Positions 15,918-24,288 are shown, counted from the first letter of the stretch. The stretch: DNA of 41,317 nucleotides from Lachnospiraceae bacterium (GCA_016283275.1 JAEEMP010000075.1:1-41317), one strand, 5' to 3'. The notes: generated from the letters alone by a model not told the origin. A program made the numbers and translations.

Positions 15918-16937
15918 TTACACATTAACGGCGGGATTCAATTCATTTTTTATCTTGCCGTTTATATCCTGTTCCATAAAGGTAATAACCTGAAGAACCG
16001 AATTTTTGATCTCAACAGACTTTGAACTTCCGTGGGTCTTTACCACAAGACCGTTAAGTCCGAGTAACGGAGCCCCGCCGTAATCCTCAAGTGAAAATCC
16101 TTTTAATGTCTGTTTTAATGCGGGCTTTATCAAAAGTGCACCGATCTTTGAACGAAGCGTAGACATAAGGCCTTTTTTAACAACTCCCAAAAGGGCATCC
16201 GCAACACCTTCGTACATCTTAAGGATCACATTCCCTGTAAACGCTTCGCACACGATCACATCCGCAGCACCCTGAGGAATGTCTCTGGCCTCGATACTGC
16301 CTATAAAATTGATATCGGGACAGGATTTAAGAAGCGGGAACGTTTCTTTTACCAATGCATTTCCCTTTTCTTCTTCAACCCCGATATTAACGATCGCAAC
16401 ACGGGGATTCTTAACATGCATTACATTTTCCATATATATCGAACCCATCTTCGCAAACTGTACAAGATGAGAAGATCTGGCATCAACATTTGCCCCGCAG
16501 TCGATAAGCAGAGCGATACCGTCTTTTGTGGGAATAAGCGGTGCCAGAGGCGGTCTTTCAACGCCTTTTATCCTGCCTACGATGACCTGTCCGCCGGCGA
16601 GGACCGCGCCCGAACTTCCGGCCGACACAAACGCATCGCATTTTCCGGCTTTTACGAGTTCAAGACCTCTTACGATCGAAGAATCCTTTTTCTTTCTGAT
16701 CGCCAGAACAGGCGGCTCGTTTGTATCGATCACTTCTTCCGCATTGATGATCTCGATCTTGTTCTTATCGTAATCGTATTTTGAAAGCTCCGCATTTATC
16801 GCTGCTTCCTGACCGACAAGCGTAACCTTTACCCTGTCGTTTTCATTGACCGCATCAACACAGCCTTTTACGATCTCAAAAGGTGCATTGTCTCCGCCCA
16901 TGGCATCGACACATACATTAACTGTTTTTTCTCCCAT
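15918..16937 (-). CDS. plsX: Phosphate acyltransferase PlsX
   Basis: PlsX makes acyl-phosphate from acyl-ACP, which PlsY uses in phospholipid synthesis. The chosen ATG (16935-16937) gives 339 residues starting MGEKTVNVCVDAMGGDNAP, the family's conserved start, and has AAAGGAG upstream. A longer frame to 17003 runs through the promoter and is unlikely. Other landmarks are LIDCGANVDARSSHLVQFA and the C-terminal GGAPLLGLNGLVVKTHG. The promoter is at 16975-17003, and the operon continues to acpP, rnc, smc and ftsY. Confidence 0.95.
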   Translation of the reverse strand: MGEKTVNVCVDAMGGDNAPFEIVKGCVDAVNENDRVKVTLVGQEAAINAELSKYDYDKNKIEIINAEEVIDTNEPPVLAIRKKKDSSIVRGLELVKAGKCDAFVSAGSSGAVLAGGQVIVGRIKGVERPPLAPLIPTKDGIALLIDCGANVDARSSHLVQFAKMGSIYMENVMHVKNPRVAIVNIGVEEEKGNALVKETFPLLKSCPDINFIGSIEARDIPQGAADVIVCEAFTGNVILKMYEGVADALLGVVKKGLMSTLRSKIGALLIKPALKQTLKGFSLEDYGGAPLLGLNGLVVKTHGSSKSVEIKNSVLQVITFMEQDINGKIKNELNPAVNV

Positions 16938-16974
16938 CGTATACGTCTCCTTTAGGACATAATCGTACTTATCT

Positions 16975-17003
16975 ACTATACTTTGAATGAGCCAAAAAAA
17001 CAA
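16975..17003 (-). promoter_or_regulatory. plsX operon promoter
   Basis: TTGTTT (16998-17003), a 17-base spacer and TATAGT (16975-16980) lie about 40 bases ahead of the plsX ATG and downstream of the rpmF terminator. This makes plsX-acpP-rnc-smc-ftsY a separate transcription unit. Confidence 0.65.
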
Positions 17004-17017
17004 GTAAAAACTGGTAT

Positions 17018-17044
17018 AAAAAAAGAGCCGTTAAACGACTCTTT
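17018..17044 (-). terminator. Intrinsic terminator after rpmF
   Basis: On the minus strand AAAGAGTCG and CGGCTCTTT pair (one G-T pair) around TTTAA, followed by seven T residues. It closes the yceD-rpmF unit. Confidence 0.85.
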
Positions 17045-17071
17045 TATGCCCTTATTCGGGTTTCTTTCAAA

Positions 17072-17251
17072 TTAATCAACACTGACGATTTCCTTCTTGT
17101 TGTAGGAACCGCAAGCCTTGCAAACACGGTGAGGCATCATAAGTGCGCCGCACTTAGAACACTTAACGAGTGTGGGTGCGCTCATTTTCCAGTTTGCACG
17201 TCTCTTATCTCTTCTACCTTTGGAAGATTTATTCTTAGGACAAATAGACAT
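17072..17251 (-). CDS. rpmF: 50S ribosomal protein L32
   Basis: bL32 is a small zinc-ribbon protein of the large ribosomal subunit. It is 59 residues, starts MSICPKNKSSKGRRDKRRAN, and contains the paired cysteines CSKCGALMMPHRVCKACG that bind zinc. GGAGGTG precedes the ATG, and it begins two bases after the yceD stop. The yceD-rpmF pair is conserved in most bacteria, and a terminator follows. Confidence 0.96.
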   Translation of the reverse strand: MSICPKNKSSKGRRDKRRANWKMSAPTLVKCSKCGALMMPHRVCKACGSYNKKEIVSVD

Positions 17252-17253
17252 CT

Positions 17254-17778
17254 TTACACCTCCTTATTATTCGCGTTAAAAATATCTTGAATTGCTGCCA
17301 TCCTGGGATCCGGTACAAATGTATCGCAGCCGCATGAGCGTTCGTTTAAGTTGATAAAACATACCGGACACAGTCCCTTGCAATCGTCCTTACACAGAAC
17401 CTTCATTGGCAGACCCATTATCAATTCGTTGCGGATCAAACTCTCGGAATCAAGCACATAACCGTCCATAAAAAACTCTTCATCGCTTAAAGTGCTTCTT
17501 TCATCGGGTTCATCCACTTCGTATTCAAAGTCGGGCGAAACTTTTACATCAACATCCGTTAGACATCTGTCACACGGCATTGTAACCGTAAAATCACCTT
17601 TACCGCTTATCCTTACCTTACCCTGACCGGCATTTATGACCGTTAAGACAAGATTTCCGTCCTTAACGTTATAAACCATGCCGTTTGACTCTAAATCATT
17701 GTCGTATGAAATATCAAAACTTTCGATCTTTCCTTCCGATTTAAAGATATCCGTAAGATTTATAAGCACACTTTCCAT
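17254..17778 (-). CDS. yceD: DUF177 protein YceD, large-subunit (23S rRNA) accumulation protein family
   Basis: This family is linked to accumulation of 23S rRNA and is almost always encoded before rpmF. The 174-residue protein has the cysteine pair MPCDRC near residue 66 and a C-terminal cluster CKDDCKGLCPVCFINLNER followed by CGC, which probably binds zinc. The start MESVLINLTDIF is typical of the family. No Shine-Dalgarno sequence precedes the ATG. A perfect consensus promoter lies so close that the transcript should begin two to four bases before it, so translation is likely leaderless unless transcripts from pta read through. Confidence 0.92.
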   Translation of the reverse strand: MESVLINLTDIFKSEGKIESFDISYDNDLESNGMVYNVKDGNLVLTVINAGQGKVRISGKGDFTVTMPCDRCLTDVDVKVSPDFEYEVDEPDERSTLSDEEFFMDGYVLDSESLIRNELIMGLPMKVLCKDDCKGLCPVCFINLNERSCGCDTFVPDPRMAAIQDIFNANNKEV

Positions 17779-17787
17779 ACTTTAGTG

Positions 17788-17816
17788 ATTATACATAGGC
17801 TTTATTTCTTTGTCAA
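17788..17816 (-). promoter_or_regulatory. Perfect consensus housekeeping promoter before yceD
   Basis: TTGACA (17811-17816), exactly 17 bases, then TATAAT (17788-17793). The -10 box ends only nine bases before the yceD ATG, predicting a transcription start at about 17780-17782. Confidence 0.9.
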
Positions 17817-17828
17817 CACAAATTTATG

Positions 17829-18830
17829 TTAATTTAACTGGCACTGAACTGCCGTCAGAGCAACGCCTCCGACGATATCCTGCCATGAGCATCCTCTCGA
17901 AAGATCGTTGACCGGTTTTGCTATACCCTGGAGCATAGGACCGTACGCTTCCGCTTTTCCGAGTCTTTGTACAAGCTTATAGCCTATATTGCCGGCATCA
18001 AGATTGGGGAATATAAGTACATTTGCATGACCGGCAACATCCGAACCCGGAGCCTTTGATTTTGCGACCGACGGTACAAGTGCGGCATCGGTCTGAAGTT
18101 CTCCGTCTAAGGTAAGACCTGGATACAGTTCATGAGCGATTTTGGTCGCTTCAACCACCTTATCGACAAGAGCATGCTTTGCACTTCCCTTTGTGGAATG
18201 AGAAAGCATTGCGATTATCGGCTTAGCTCCAATAAGTGTCTTAAAGCTCTTTGCGGAAGTATCCGCAATGGCGGCAAGTTCTTCTGCGGTAGGATCCTGA
18301 TTAAGACCGCAGTCCGCAAAAAGAAACGTACCGTGCTCTCCCATTTCGCAATCCGGAACATCAAGGATAAAGAAAGCAGACACAAGCTTTACGCCGGGAG
18401 CCGTCCTTAATATCTGAAGAGACGGACGAAGCACATCAGCCGTGGGGTGACAGCATCCCGCAACCATTCCGTCGGCATCGTTGGCCTTTACCATAACAAC
18501 ACCGAAGGTAAGATAATCGCTTAAAAGGATCTCTCTTGCCTTTTCTTCCGTCATTCCTTTGGCTTTACGGGTTTCATAAAGAAGTTTTACATAATCTTCA
18601 AACTTCTCGTAATTCTTGGGATTGACCACCTTTACACCCGTAAGATCGACTTCGAGCCAATTGGCACCGTCCATTATCTTTTCTTCATCGCCTACCATTA
18701 TTATATTGGCAATGTCTTCTTCAAGAATATGCGCTGCCGCGATAAGCACACGCTTGTCGTTTGTTTCGGGCAATACAATGGTCTTTTTATCCATTCTTGC
18801 CTTTTCTTTGATCGAATCAATATATGCCAT
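17829..18830 (-). CDS. pta: Phosphate acetyltransferase
   Basis: Pta interconverts acetyl-CoA and acetyl-phosphate, the first step of acetate formation with ATP gain by acetate kinase. The 333-residue protein is the short type without the N-terminal regulatory domain. Family stretches include VLPETNDKRVLIAA, GVVMVKANDADGMVAGCCH, MLSHSTKGSAKH and NVLIFPNLDAGNIGYKL. GGAGGG precedes the ATG. Acetate kinase, usually the next gene in this cluster in Clostridia, is absent; yceD follows after 50 bases. Confidence 0.97.
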   Translation of the reverse strand: MAYIDSIKEKARMDKKTIVLPETNDKRVLIAAAHILEEDIANIIMVGDEEKIMDGANWLEVDLTGVKVVNPKNYEKFEDYVKLLYETRKAKGMTEEKAREILLSDYLTFGVVMVKANDADGMVAGCCHPTADVLRPSLQILRTAPGVKLVSAFFILDVPDCEMGEHGTFLFADCGLNQDPTAEELAAIADTSAKSFKTLIGAKPIIAMLSHSTKGSAKHALVDKVVEATKIAHELYPGLTLDGELQTDAALVPSVAKSKAPGSDVAGHANVLIFPNLDAGNIGYKLVQRLGKAEAYGPMLQGIAKPVNDLSRGCSWQDIVGGVALTAVQCQLN

Positions 18831-18845
18831 AAAGCCCTCCGAAAA

Positions 18846-18887
18846 TGCATGTTAAATACTTCACAAAGTTTGCTCCGCTAACATGCA
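18846..18887 (-). other. Nine-base inverted repeat in the pta leader
   Basis: TGCATGTTA (18846-18854) and TAACATGCA (18879-18887) are perfect inverted copies separated by 24 bases, inside the predicted pta 5' untranslated region and about 15 bases from the ATG. They could form an RNA hairpin near the ribosome binding site or mark protein-binding half-sites. No T tract follows, so this is not an intrinsic terminator. Confidence 0.55.
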
Positions 18888-18929
18888 CAAATTTGATTGT
18901 TTATATATATTATTTTGTTAATAATATGC

Positions 18930-18958
18930 ATTATAGCTTAATGAAAGCACTTCCACAA
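18930..18958 (-). promoter_or_regulatory. pta promoter
   Basis: TTGTGG (18953-18958), a 17-base spacer and TATAAT (18930-18935) give a leader of about 95 bases before pta. It diverges from the tmcAL promoter in the same 206-base gap. Confidence 0.65.
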
Positions 18959-18986
18959 GCATTAGGAATGTACTAAATCAAAAACA

Positions 18987-19015
18987 TTGTTTATTATGCG
19001 ATTTTATGTTAAACT
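18987..19015 (+). promoter_or_regulatory. tmcAL promoter
   Basis: TTGTTT (18987-18992), a 17-base spacer and TAAACT (19010-19015) lie just before the GGAGGG site of tmcAL. Confidence 0.5.
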
Positions 19016-19036
19016 TTTGACAATTGGAGGGTATGT

Positions 19037-20227
19037 ATGATCACAGCTGCTGTTATATGTGAGTATAATCCGTTCCACAACGGACACCTTTATCAGATCG
19101 AATTCATAAAGAAAACGCTTAAGGCAGACCGTATAATCTGCCTTATGAGCGGTGATTTTACTCAAAGAGGCGAACCCGCCGCATTTGAAAAGTTTGTACG
19201 CGCAAAATGGGCTCTTTTATCGGGAGCGGATCTTGTGCTTTGCTTGCCCGTTCTCTTTTCAACCGGCAGTGCCGAGATCTTCGCTTACGGAGCGGTTTCG
19301 ATACTTGACCGCTTAAATTGCGTCGATTATCTTTGCTTCGGCACGGAAACGGATGATCTTGACAGATTAAACGGGCTCATGAATAAGATACGGGATCATG
19401 CAATGATCGATAATCCCGAAATACAAAAACTCATAAGATCGGGGCTTACATACGCTCAGGCCAGAGCATCCGTTCTTAAGGATTACGACGATATTCTTTC
19501 CGGTTCCAACAATATACTTGCGATCGAATATCTGTTAAGCCTCAGGCGTTTAAACAGCTCTGTCAAGCCTTATATCATTAAAAGGAAAGGTTCTTATTAT
19601 AACGACGAAAGTCTTGAGGATAAGAACATATATGCATCTGCGACCGCAATAAGGAAAGGTATAAAAGAAAACAAAGAAACAGGATCTTTTCTTCCTTCCT
19701 ATGTATATGACGATCTTAAAGAATTAACTCCGGTCTTTTCCAATGATCTTTCGGACATTCTGAAATATAAACTTACCGAAGAACCCGATCTCAGCATTTT
19801 TTATGATGTATCGTCCGATCTTTCTTTAAGGATAAAGAATAAACTTTCTTCATTTGAAAGTTTCGATGAGTTCGGCGAAACCCTTAAAGCCAAAAACTTT
19901 ACCAGAACAAGGATCGATCGTTCTTTGTGCCATATCCTTCTTAATATAAATAAGGATATCGATCCGTACGACATTGCGGATAACATTTTATATATAAGAA
20001 ATCTCGGTTTTAAAAAGGAGTCGTCCGATCTTCTTTCCGTTATAAAAGAAAGATCGGATATAAAAGTGATCTCAAAGATCCCCGATCATGAAAATGAGTT
20101 TAACGATGCGGACAGATATCTCTTCGATAAAGATCTCTTCTCTTTTAAGATATATGACGATATCCTTTATCGGAAAACCGGTGTTCATTCTCCAAATGAA
20201 TACAGTAAACAGATCCTTGTTCTTTGA
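19037..20227 (+). CDS. tmcAL: tRNA(Met) cytidine acetate ligase TmcAL
   Basis: TmcAL activates acetate with ATP and attaches it to C34 of elongator tRNA-Met, forming N4-acetylcytidine and improving decoding of AUG. The 396-residue protein starts with the nucleotidyltransferase signature CEYNPFHNGHLYQI and contains CLMSGDFTQRGEPA. GGAGGG lies six bases before the ATG at 19037; an overlapping ATG at 19033 is out of frame. It diverges from pta, which suggests a link through acetate supply. That link is inference. Confidence 0.95.
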   Translation: MITAAVICEYNPFHNGHLYQIEFIKKTLKADRIICLMSGDFTQRGEPAAFEKFVRAKWALLSGADLVLCLPVLFSTGSAEIFAYGAVSILDRLNCVDYLCFGTETDDLDRLNGLMNKIRDHAMIDNPEIQKLIRSGLTYAQARASVLKDYDDILSGSNNILAIEYLLSLRRLNSSVKPYIIKRKGSYYNDESLEDKNIYASATAIRKGIKENKETGSFLPSYVYDDLKELTPVFSNDLSDILKYKLTEEPDLSIFYDVSSDLSLRIKNKLSSFESFDEFGETLKAKNFTRTRIDRSLCHILLNINKDIDPYDIADNILYIRNLGFKKESSDLLSVIKERSDIKVISKIPDHENEFNDADRYLFDKDLFSFKIYDDILYRKTGVHSPNEYSKQILVL

Positions 20228-20266
20228 ATGCATAAAAATGCAAATGTAATGCATAAATACTTGAAT
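20227..20266 (+). promoter_or_regulatory. Two ArgR/AhrC-like boxes at the ABC transporter promoter
   Basis: The first box, AATGCATAAAAATGCAAAT (20227-20245), closely resembles the Bacillus AhrC box and has the palindromic core TGCATAAAAATGCA. A weaker copy beginning AATGCATAAATA (20248-20266) lies exactly 21 bases on and overlaps the -35 element. Paired ARG boxes with 21-base centre spacing are typical of ArgR hexamer binding. The call rests on pattern matching by eye. Confidence 0.55.
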
Positions 20267-20289
20267 TATACAAAGAATTGAGATAAAAT
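20261..20289 (+). promoter_or_regulatory. Promoter of the amino acid ABC operon
   Basis: TTGAAT (20261-20266), a 17-base spacer and TAAAAT (20284-20289) precede the permease gene. Its -35 region is covered by the second ArgR-like box. Confidence 0.65.
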
Positions 20290-20339
20290 CGCTATGTTAA
20301 AAAGCAGGGCGGTTTTTTCTTTTGCCCCTCGGAGGTATT

Positions 20340-21026
20340 ATGACGTTTTGGCAAAAAATATCCGAAGAATTCGTAAGATGTTTTATTCGTGAAGACAGAT
20401 ACAAACTTCTTTTAAGCGGTATCGGCGTCACTCTTAAGGTTTCGCTTGTAGCGGTCTTACTCGGTGTTATCATCGGTTTCTTTATCGCAGTATGCAATCT
20501 TTCCAAAAAGAAGTTTTTAAATATCATAGGCGGTATATATACGGATGTGATAAGAGGTACGCCTTCCGTAACCCAGTTAATGTTTATATATTTCGTGGTA
20601 TTTGCTGCGATAAGCCTTGATAAATGGCTTATCTGTGCGATCGCTTTCGGAATCAATTCGGGCGGCTATGTTGCGGAGATAATAAGAGCCGGGATATTGT
20701 CGATCGACAGGGGCCAGACCGAAGCCGGCAGAAGCCTCGGGCTTAATGCAAGGCAGACGATGACAAGGATCGTTCTTCCGCAGGCTATCAAAAACATTTT
20801 CCCCGCATTATGCAACGAATTTATCGTACTTATAAAAGAAACGGCAATTGTCGGTTATGTGGGGCTTATGGATATCCAAAAAGCCGGCGATTTCATAAAA
20901 AGTGCCACATTCTCGGCATTCATGCCGCTTATCGCCACAGCGATAATATATTATGTGATCATTAAATTATTGAACATAGGGTTAAAATACATCGAAAAAG
21001 TTTTAAGACAATCCGAGATCCGATAG
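20340..21026 (+). CDS. Polar amino acid ABC transporter, permease
   Basis: This is an integral membrane subunit of the HisMQ/GlnP type. From the ATG at 20340, directly after GGAGGT, it has 228 residues; a TTG six codons upstream is less likely. About five hydrophobic segments are visible. The cytoplasmic EAA loop reads EAGRSLGLNARQTMTRIVLP (near residues 138-157), the contact site for the ATPase. The ATPase and binding-protein genes follow, so a full importer is encoded, with one permease that presumably forms a homodimer. Confidence 0.94.
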   Translation: MTFWQKISEEFVRCFIREDRYKLLLSGIGVTLKVSLVAVLLGVIIGFFIAVCNLSKKKFLNIIGGIYTDVIRGTPSVTQLMFIYFVVFAAISLDKWLICAIAFGINSGGYVAEIIRAGILSIDRGQTEAGRSLGLNARQTMTRIVLPQAIKNIFPALCNEFIVLIKETAIVGYVGLMDIQKAGDFIKSATFSAFMPLIATAIIYYVIIKLLNIGLKYIEKVLRQSEIR

Positions 21027-21035
21027 GAAAAGAAC

Positions 21036-21758
21036 ATGATCAAAGTTAAAAATCTTCACAAAAAATTCGATAAACTGGAAGTTTTAAAAGGCATTGACGA
21101 GCATATAAGACCCGGTGAGGTCGTGGCTGTTATCGGACCCTCGGGTTCCGGAAAAAGCACATTCCTAAGATGTTTAAATCTTTTGGAAGATGTCACCGAA
21201 GGTGAGATCTACGTTGACGACCGGCTCATAACCGATAAAAACGTGGATATCAATAAAGTAAGGCAGAAAATGGGAATGGTATTCCAGCAATTCAACCTTT
21301 TCCCTCATCTTAAGATACTTGATAACATTACTCTCGCACCGGTCCTTCTTAAACTCATGACCAAAGAAGAAGCCAAAAAACGGGCAATGGAACTTTTGGA
21401 CAGAGTCGGACTTAAAGATAAAGCGGATTCATACCCGGGTTCTTTGTCCGGTGGGCAGAAACAGAGAGTCGCAATTGCCAGAGCTCTTTGCATGAATCCC
21501 GAAATTATGCTTTTCGATGAACCCACTTCCGCTTTGGATCCCGAAATGGTCGGCGAAGTTTTGGATGTTATAAAGAAGCTTGCCGAAGACGGAATGACAA
21601 TGGTCATCGTCACCCACGAAATGGGCTTTGCAAAAGAAGTGGCTTCCCGCGTTCTTTTTATGGATCAGGGTATAATCATGGAACAGGGTACTCCGAAAGA
21701 ACTGTTTGAGAATCCTCAGAATGAAAGAACAAAACTTTTCTTAAGTAAGGTTTTATAA
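21036..21758 (+). CDS. Polar amino acid ABC transporter, ATP-binding protein
   Basis: This is the GlnQ/HisP-type ATPase that powers the importer. The 240-residue protein has the Walker A motif GPSGSGKST (near residue 33), the Q-loop in [11 protein letters not shown], the signature [15 protein letters not shown], the Walker B motif [13 protein letters not shown] and the switch His in VTHEMGFA. It begins nine bases after the permease stop. Confidence 0.96.
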   Translation: MIKVKNLHKKFDKLEVLKGIDEHIRPGEVVAVIGPSGSGKSTFLRCLNLLEDVTEGEIYVDDRLITDKNVDINKVRQKMGMVFQQFNLFPHLKILDNITLAPVLLKLMTKEEAKKRAMELLDRVGLKDKADSYPGSLSGGQKQRVAIARALCMNPEIMLFDEPTSALDPEMVGEVLDVIKKLAEDGMTMVIVTHEMGFAKEVASRVLFMDQGIIMEQGTPKELFENPQNERTKLFLSKVL

Positions 21759-21811
21759 GATATTTTGTCGAAAGACTTAATATAAACTATCTATATATAA
21801 GGAGATTTATT

Positions 21812-22567
21812 ATGAAAAAAGTATCAAAATCATTGTTGATCATGGCACTCTGTGCTTTCATGATCGTAAGTTTCACAGGATGCGGAAAGAAGTCCGAAAG
21901 TCTTAAATTCGGTACAAACGCAGAATTCCCTCCTTTCGAGTTTATCGCAGCAAACGGTGTGATCGGCGAGTATGACGGTATCGATATCGCAATTGCCAAA
22001 AAGATCGGTGAAGATCTCGGCCGTACCGCAGAGATCGAAAATATGGAATTCGATTCTCTTCTCATCGCTTTACAGAACGGTCAGCTTGATGCCGTTATAG
22101 CAGGTATGACGGTTACGGATGAAAGAAAAGAATCCGTTAACTTCTCCGTATCATATTACAATGCAACCCAGGTTATCATCGTTAAGGAAGATTCCGATAT
22201 CAAGAGCGCAGCCGATCTTGACGGAAAACTTACCGCTGTAGTACAGGGATACACCGGTGAAACATGTGTTAACGATCTTGGATACAACTACGAATCCTTT
22301 AAAAAAGGTACCGAATGTGTTATGGAGCTTGTAAACGGTAAGTGTGACGCCGTTGTGATCGACTCCGCTACGGCCCAAAAATATGTTTCCGACAACAAAG
22401 GCTTAAAGATCGTCGAAGACAGTTCCGCTTTTGAAGGCGAAGAATATGCAATAGCTGTTGCAAAAGGCAATGACGAACTTCTTGAACAGATCAACAAGTC
22501 CATTGAAAAGATGTTAAGCGACGGTACTATCGCTACTTTATCCGATAAGTATTGCAGCGCCGAATAG
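21812..22567 (+). CDS. Polar amino acid ABC transporter, substrate-binding lipoprotein
   Basis: The 251-residue protein has a lipoprotein signal peptide with lipobox FTGC, so it captures ligand outside the membrane. The family-3 solute-binding fold shows FGTNAEFPPFEFI, GIDIAIAKKIGEDLG, and AGMTVTDERKES, whose arginine holds the ligand's alpha-carboxylate. The exact amino acid cannot be read; ArgR-like boxes upstream point to arginine or another cationic amino acid. A 53-base gap with a good AAGGAGA site separates it from the ATPase, and an intrinsic terminator closes the operon. Confidence 0.93.
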   Translation: MKKVSKSLLIMALCAFMIVSFTGCGKKSESLKFGTNAEFPPFEFIAANGVIGEYDGIDIAIAKKIGEDLGRTAEIENMEFDSLLIALQNGQLDAVIAGMTVTDERKESVNFSVSYYNATQVIIVKEDSDIKSAADLDGKLTAVVQGYTGETCVNDLGYNYESFKKGTECVMELVNGKCDAVVIDSATAQKYVSDNKGLKIVEDSSAFEGEEYAIAVAKGNDELLEQINKSIEKMLSDGTIATLSDKYCSAE

Positions 22568-22579
22568 TCTTAAACAGAT

Positions 22580-22613
22580 ACACCGTCGGTCAATCAAACC
22601 GACGGTGTTTTTT
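22580..22613 (+). terminator. Intrinsic terminator of the ABC operon
   Basis: ACACCGTCGGT and ACCGACGGTGT pair perfectly around an eight-base loop and are followed by seven T residues on the plus strand. It sits between convergent genes. Confidence 0.92.
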
Positions 22614-22625
22614 TATATGTATATA

Positions 22626-24233
22626 TTATTGTTTTATCTTTGCGTTACTGTTCAATATTTCGCCTTTTATATGTGTCTTTACTTTATACAACGCGTCATC
22701 GGCATTATGCATGTAATCCCAGATCATATTGCCTTTACCGGCTATCGGCACTTCATTGTAATAGCCCTGAGAAACTGTAACAAATCCGGATTTGACCGCT
22801 TTATTCGGCACTTTAAGTTTTATGACTCTCTGCTTGACGACCTCGGCGACCTTATTTATATCAGCATCAGAGAAATCACTGAATATAAGCACAAATTCAT
22901 CTCCGCCGTATCTTGCGGGAAAAGCACCGTATTCCTCTCCTGTCTTTTTGATCACATCGGCAATGGCAACCAGTATCCTGTCTCCGCCCTGATGTCCGTA
23001 TGTGTCGTTATATTCCTTAAAATAGTCGACATCAATAAATAAGATACCGAAATTAACCTTTTTCTTGTAACTGGACTCAAACGTCTTATCCATGAAATCA
23101 TTTAACGCGGCCCTGTTGGGAAGTTCTGTAAGTGCGTCGGTCATGGCATCGTGAGCAAGACGGATATTTTCAAGTTCAAGTGCATTCATCTTCTTTCGTA
23201 TATCAAGATAGATCGAATTGGTCTTGAAACTGACCTCATCCCGTTCTTTGGTGTATTTGTAATAATCTTCGAGCGCTTTATTGTATAGCCCGATATTTCC
23301 TATCTTCTTGTAATATGAGACAAGCATATCCGCATAAATAACCTTAAGATATGCGACATCCGTCTTCTTTATGACCGGAGCTATGATGGAAATGATATCT
23401 TTTATGGGTTCGAATACTTCTATCTGCATCAGATATTTGCAGGAATCCACCAATGCGCCCGTGGACATAAGGCTCTTATTGTTAGATTTTACGTATCTTT
23501 CAAACTCATCTATCTGTAAATTTCTTTCTCTTATATTGCCCTCTTTGTGGGAAAGAAGGATTCTGAAATTATAATATCCGGTTCCCGCATAAATCTTTAA
23601 ATATCCTTCATTCTTTTCAAATATATCGACAAGTCTGTCCCTGCATTTTTGAGCATTTTCTATATCGTTGATCTCAAGATAGATAAGGCCCATATATGTA
23701 AGCGACATTATCAAAATATTGGGTCTCATGCCGCCGGGAGTCCTTCGCGCAACCTTCTGGGCATATTTGATATATTTTAAAGCACTCTTAAATTCATTAA
23801 AATATAAATGATTGACTCCGATATTATACAGGATCGGCGCGATTCTGCCGGGAAAGTTTTCTTCCGCACCGGGAATGGCTACTGCGGTCATAAAATAATC
23901 AAGACTTGCGTGAAACTCGCCGCGAATGGATGCCGCAACACCGAAAAGATTATAAGATCTTATAAGATATTCTGTATTTCCGACCTTTTTAAGATAAGGA
24001 ATCGCATATGCAAGATAATCCGAAAATTTATTAATGTTCTTTTTATCATGAACATTATAAGAAGCGTCGGCCATATAAAAATAAGCAATACCGATAAGTT
24101 CGGGATTGTTTCGTTCTTTGGCCAACTTAAGAAATGCTCTGCAGTGTGTGATTTTAGAAGCATACGCTCTCTGCTCGTTTTCAAGCCTTTCAAGCGATGT
24201 TCTCACAGAGTCATCAAATTTGCAAAAATCCAT
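22626..24233 (-). CDS. Cytosolic TPR-domain diguanylate cyclase
   Basis: The 535-residue protein has no membrane segment. Residues 1 to about 340 look like tetratricopeptide-type helical repeats, followed by a short coil. A GGDEF domain covers roughly 365-530, with DVDYFKEYNDTYGHQGGDRI and an intact active site GGDEF at residues 443-447. It should therefore make cyclic di-GMP from two GTP. The inhibitory RxxD site five residues before GGDEF is absent, so product inhibition by the classical route is unlikely. The repeats suggest control by protein-protein contact or a bound peptide. It is convergent with the ABC operon. Confidence 0.92.
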   Translation of the reverse strand: MDFCKFDDSVRTSLERLENEQRAYASKITHCRAFLKLAKERNNPELIGIAYFYMADASYNVHDKKNINKFSDYLAYAIPYLKKVGNTEYLIRSYNLFGVAASIRGEFHASLDYFMTAVAIPGAEENFPGRIAPILYNIGVNHLYFNEFKSALKYIKYAQKVARRTPGGMRPNILIMSLTYMGLIYLEINDIENAQKCRDRLVDIFEKNEGYLKIYAGTGYYNFRILLSHKEGNIRERNLQIDEFERYVKSNNKSLMSTGALVDSCKYLMQIEVFEPIKDIISIIAPVIKKTDVAYLKVIYADMLVSYYKKIGNIGLYNKALEDYYKYTKERDEVSFKTNSIYLDIRKKMNALELENIRLAHDAMTDALTELPNRAALNDFMDKTFESSYKKKVNFGILFIDVDYFKEYNDTYGHQGGDRILVAIADVIKKTGEEYGAFPARYGGDEFVLIFSDFSDADINKVAEVVKQRVIKLKVPNKAVKSGFVTVSQGYYNEVPIAGKGNMIWDYMHNADDALYKVKTHIKGEILNSNAKIKQ

Positions 24234-24288
24234 TAAAATTCCCTAAAATACCCTTTGATTATTTACCCCTATAACCCACAAACAGTCC

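Noticed and set aside
16938-16985. Possible FapR-type operator before plsX (AGTA...TAGTAGATAAGTAC)
   Set aside because: The palindrome is too imperfect to support fatty-acid regulator binding by eye.
16938-17003. Longer plsX start at 17003
   Set aside because: The extension runs through the predicted promoter, lacks a ribosome site and is not part of the PlsX family; the ATG at 16937 has AAAGGAG and the conserved start.
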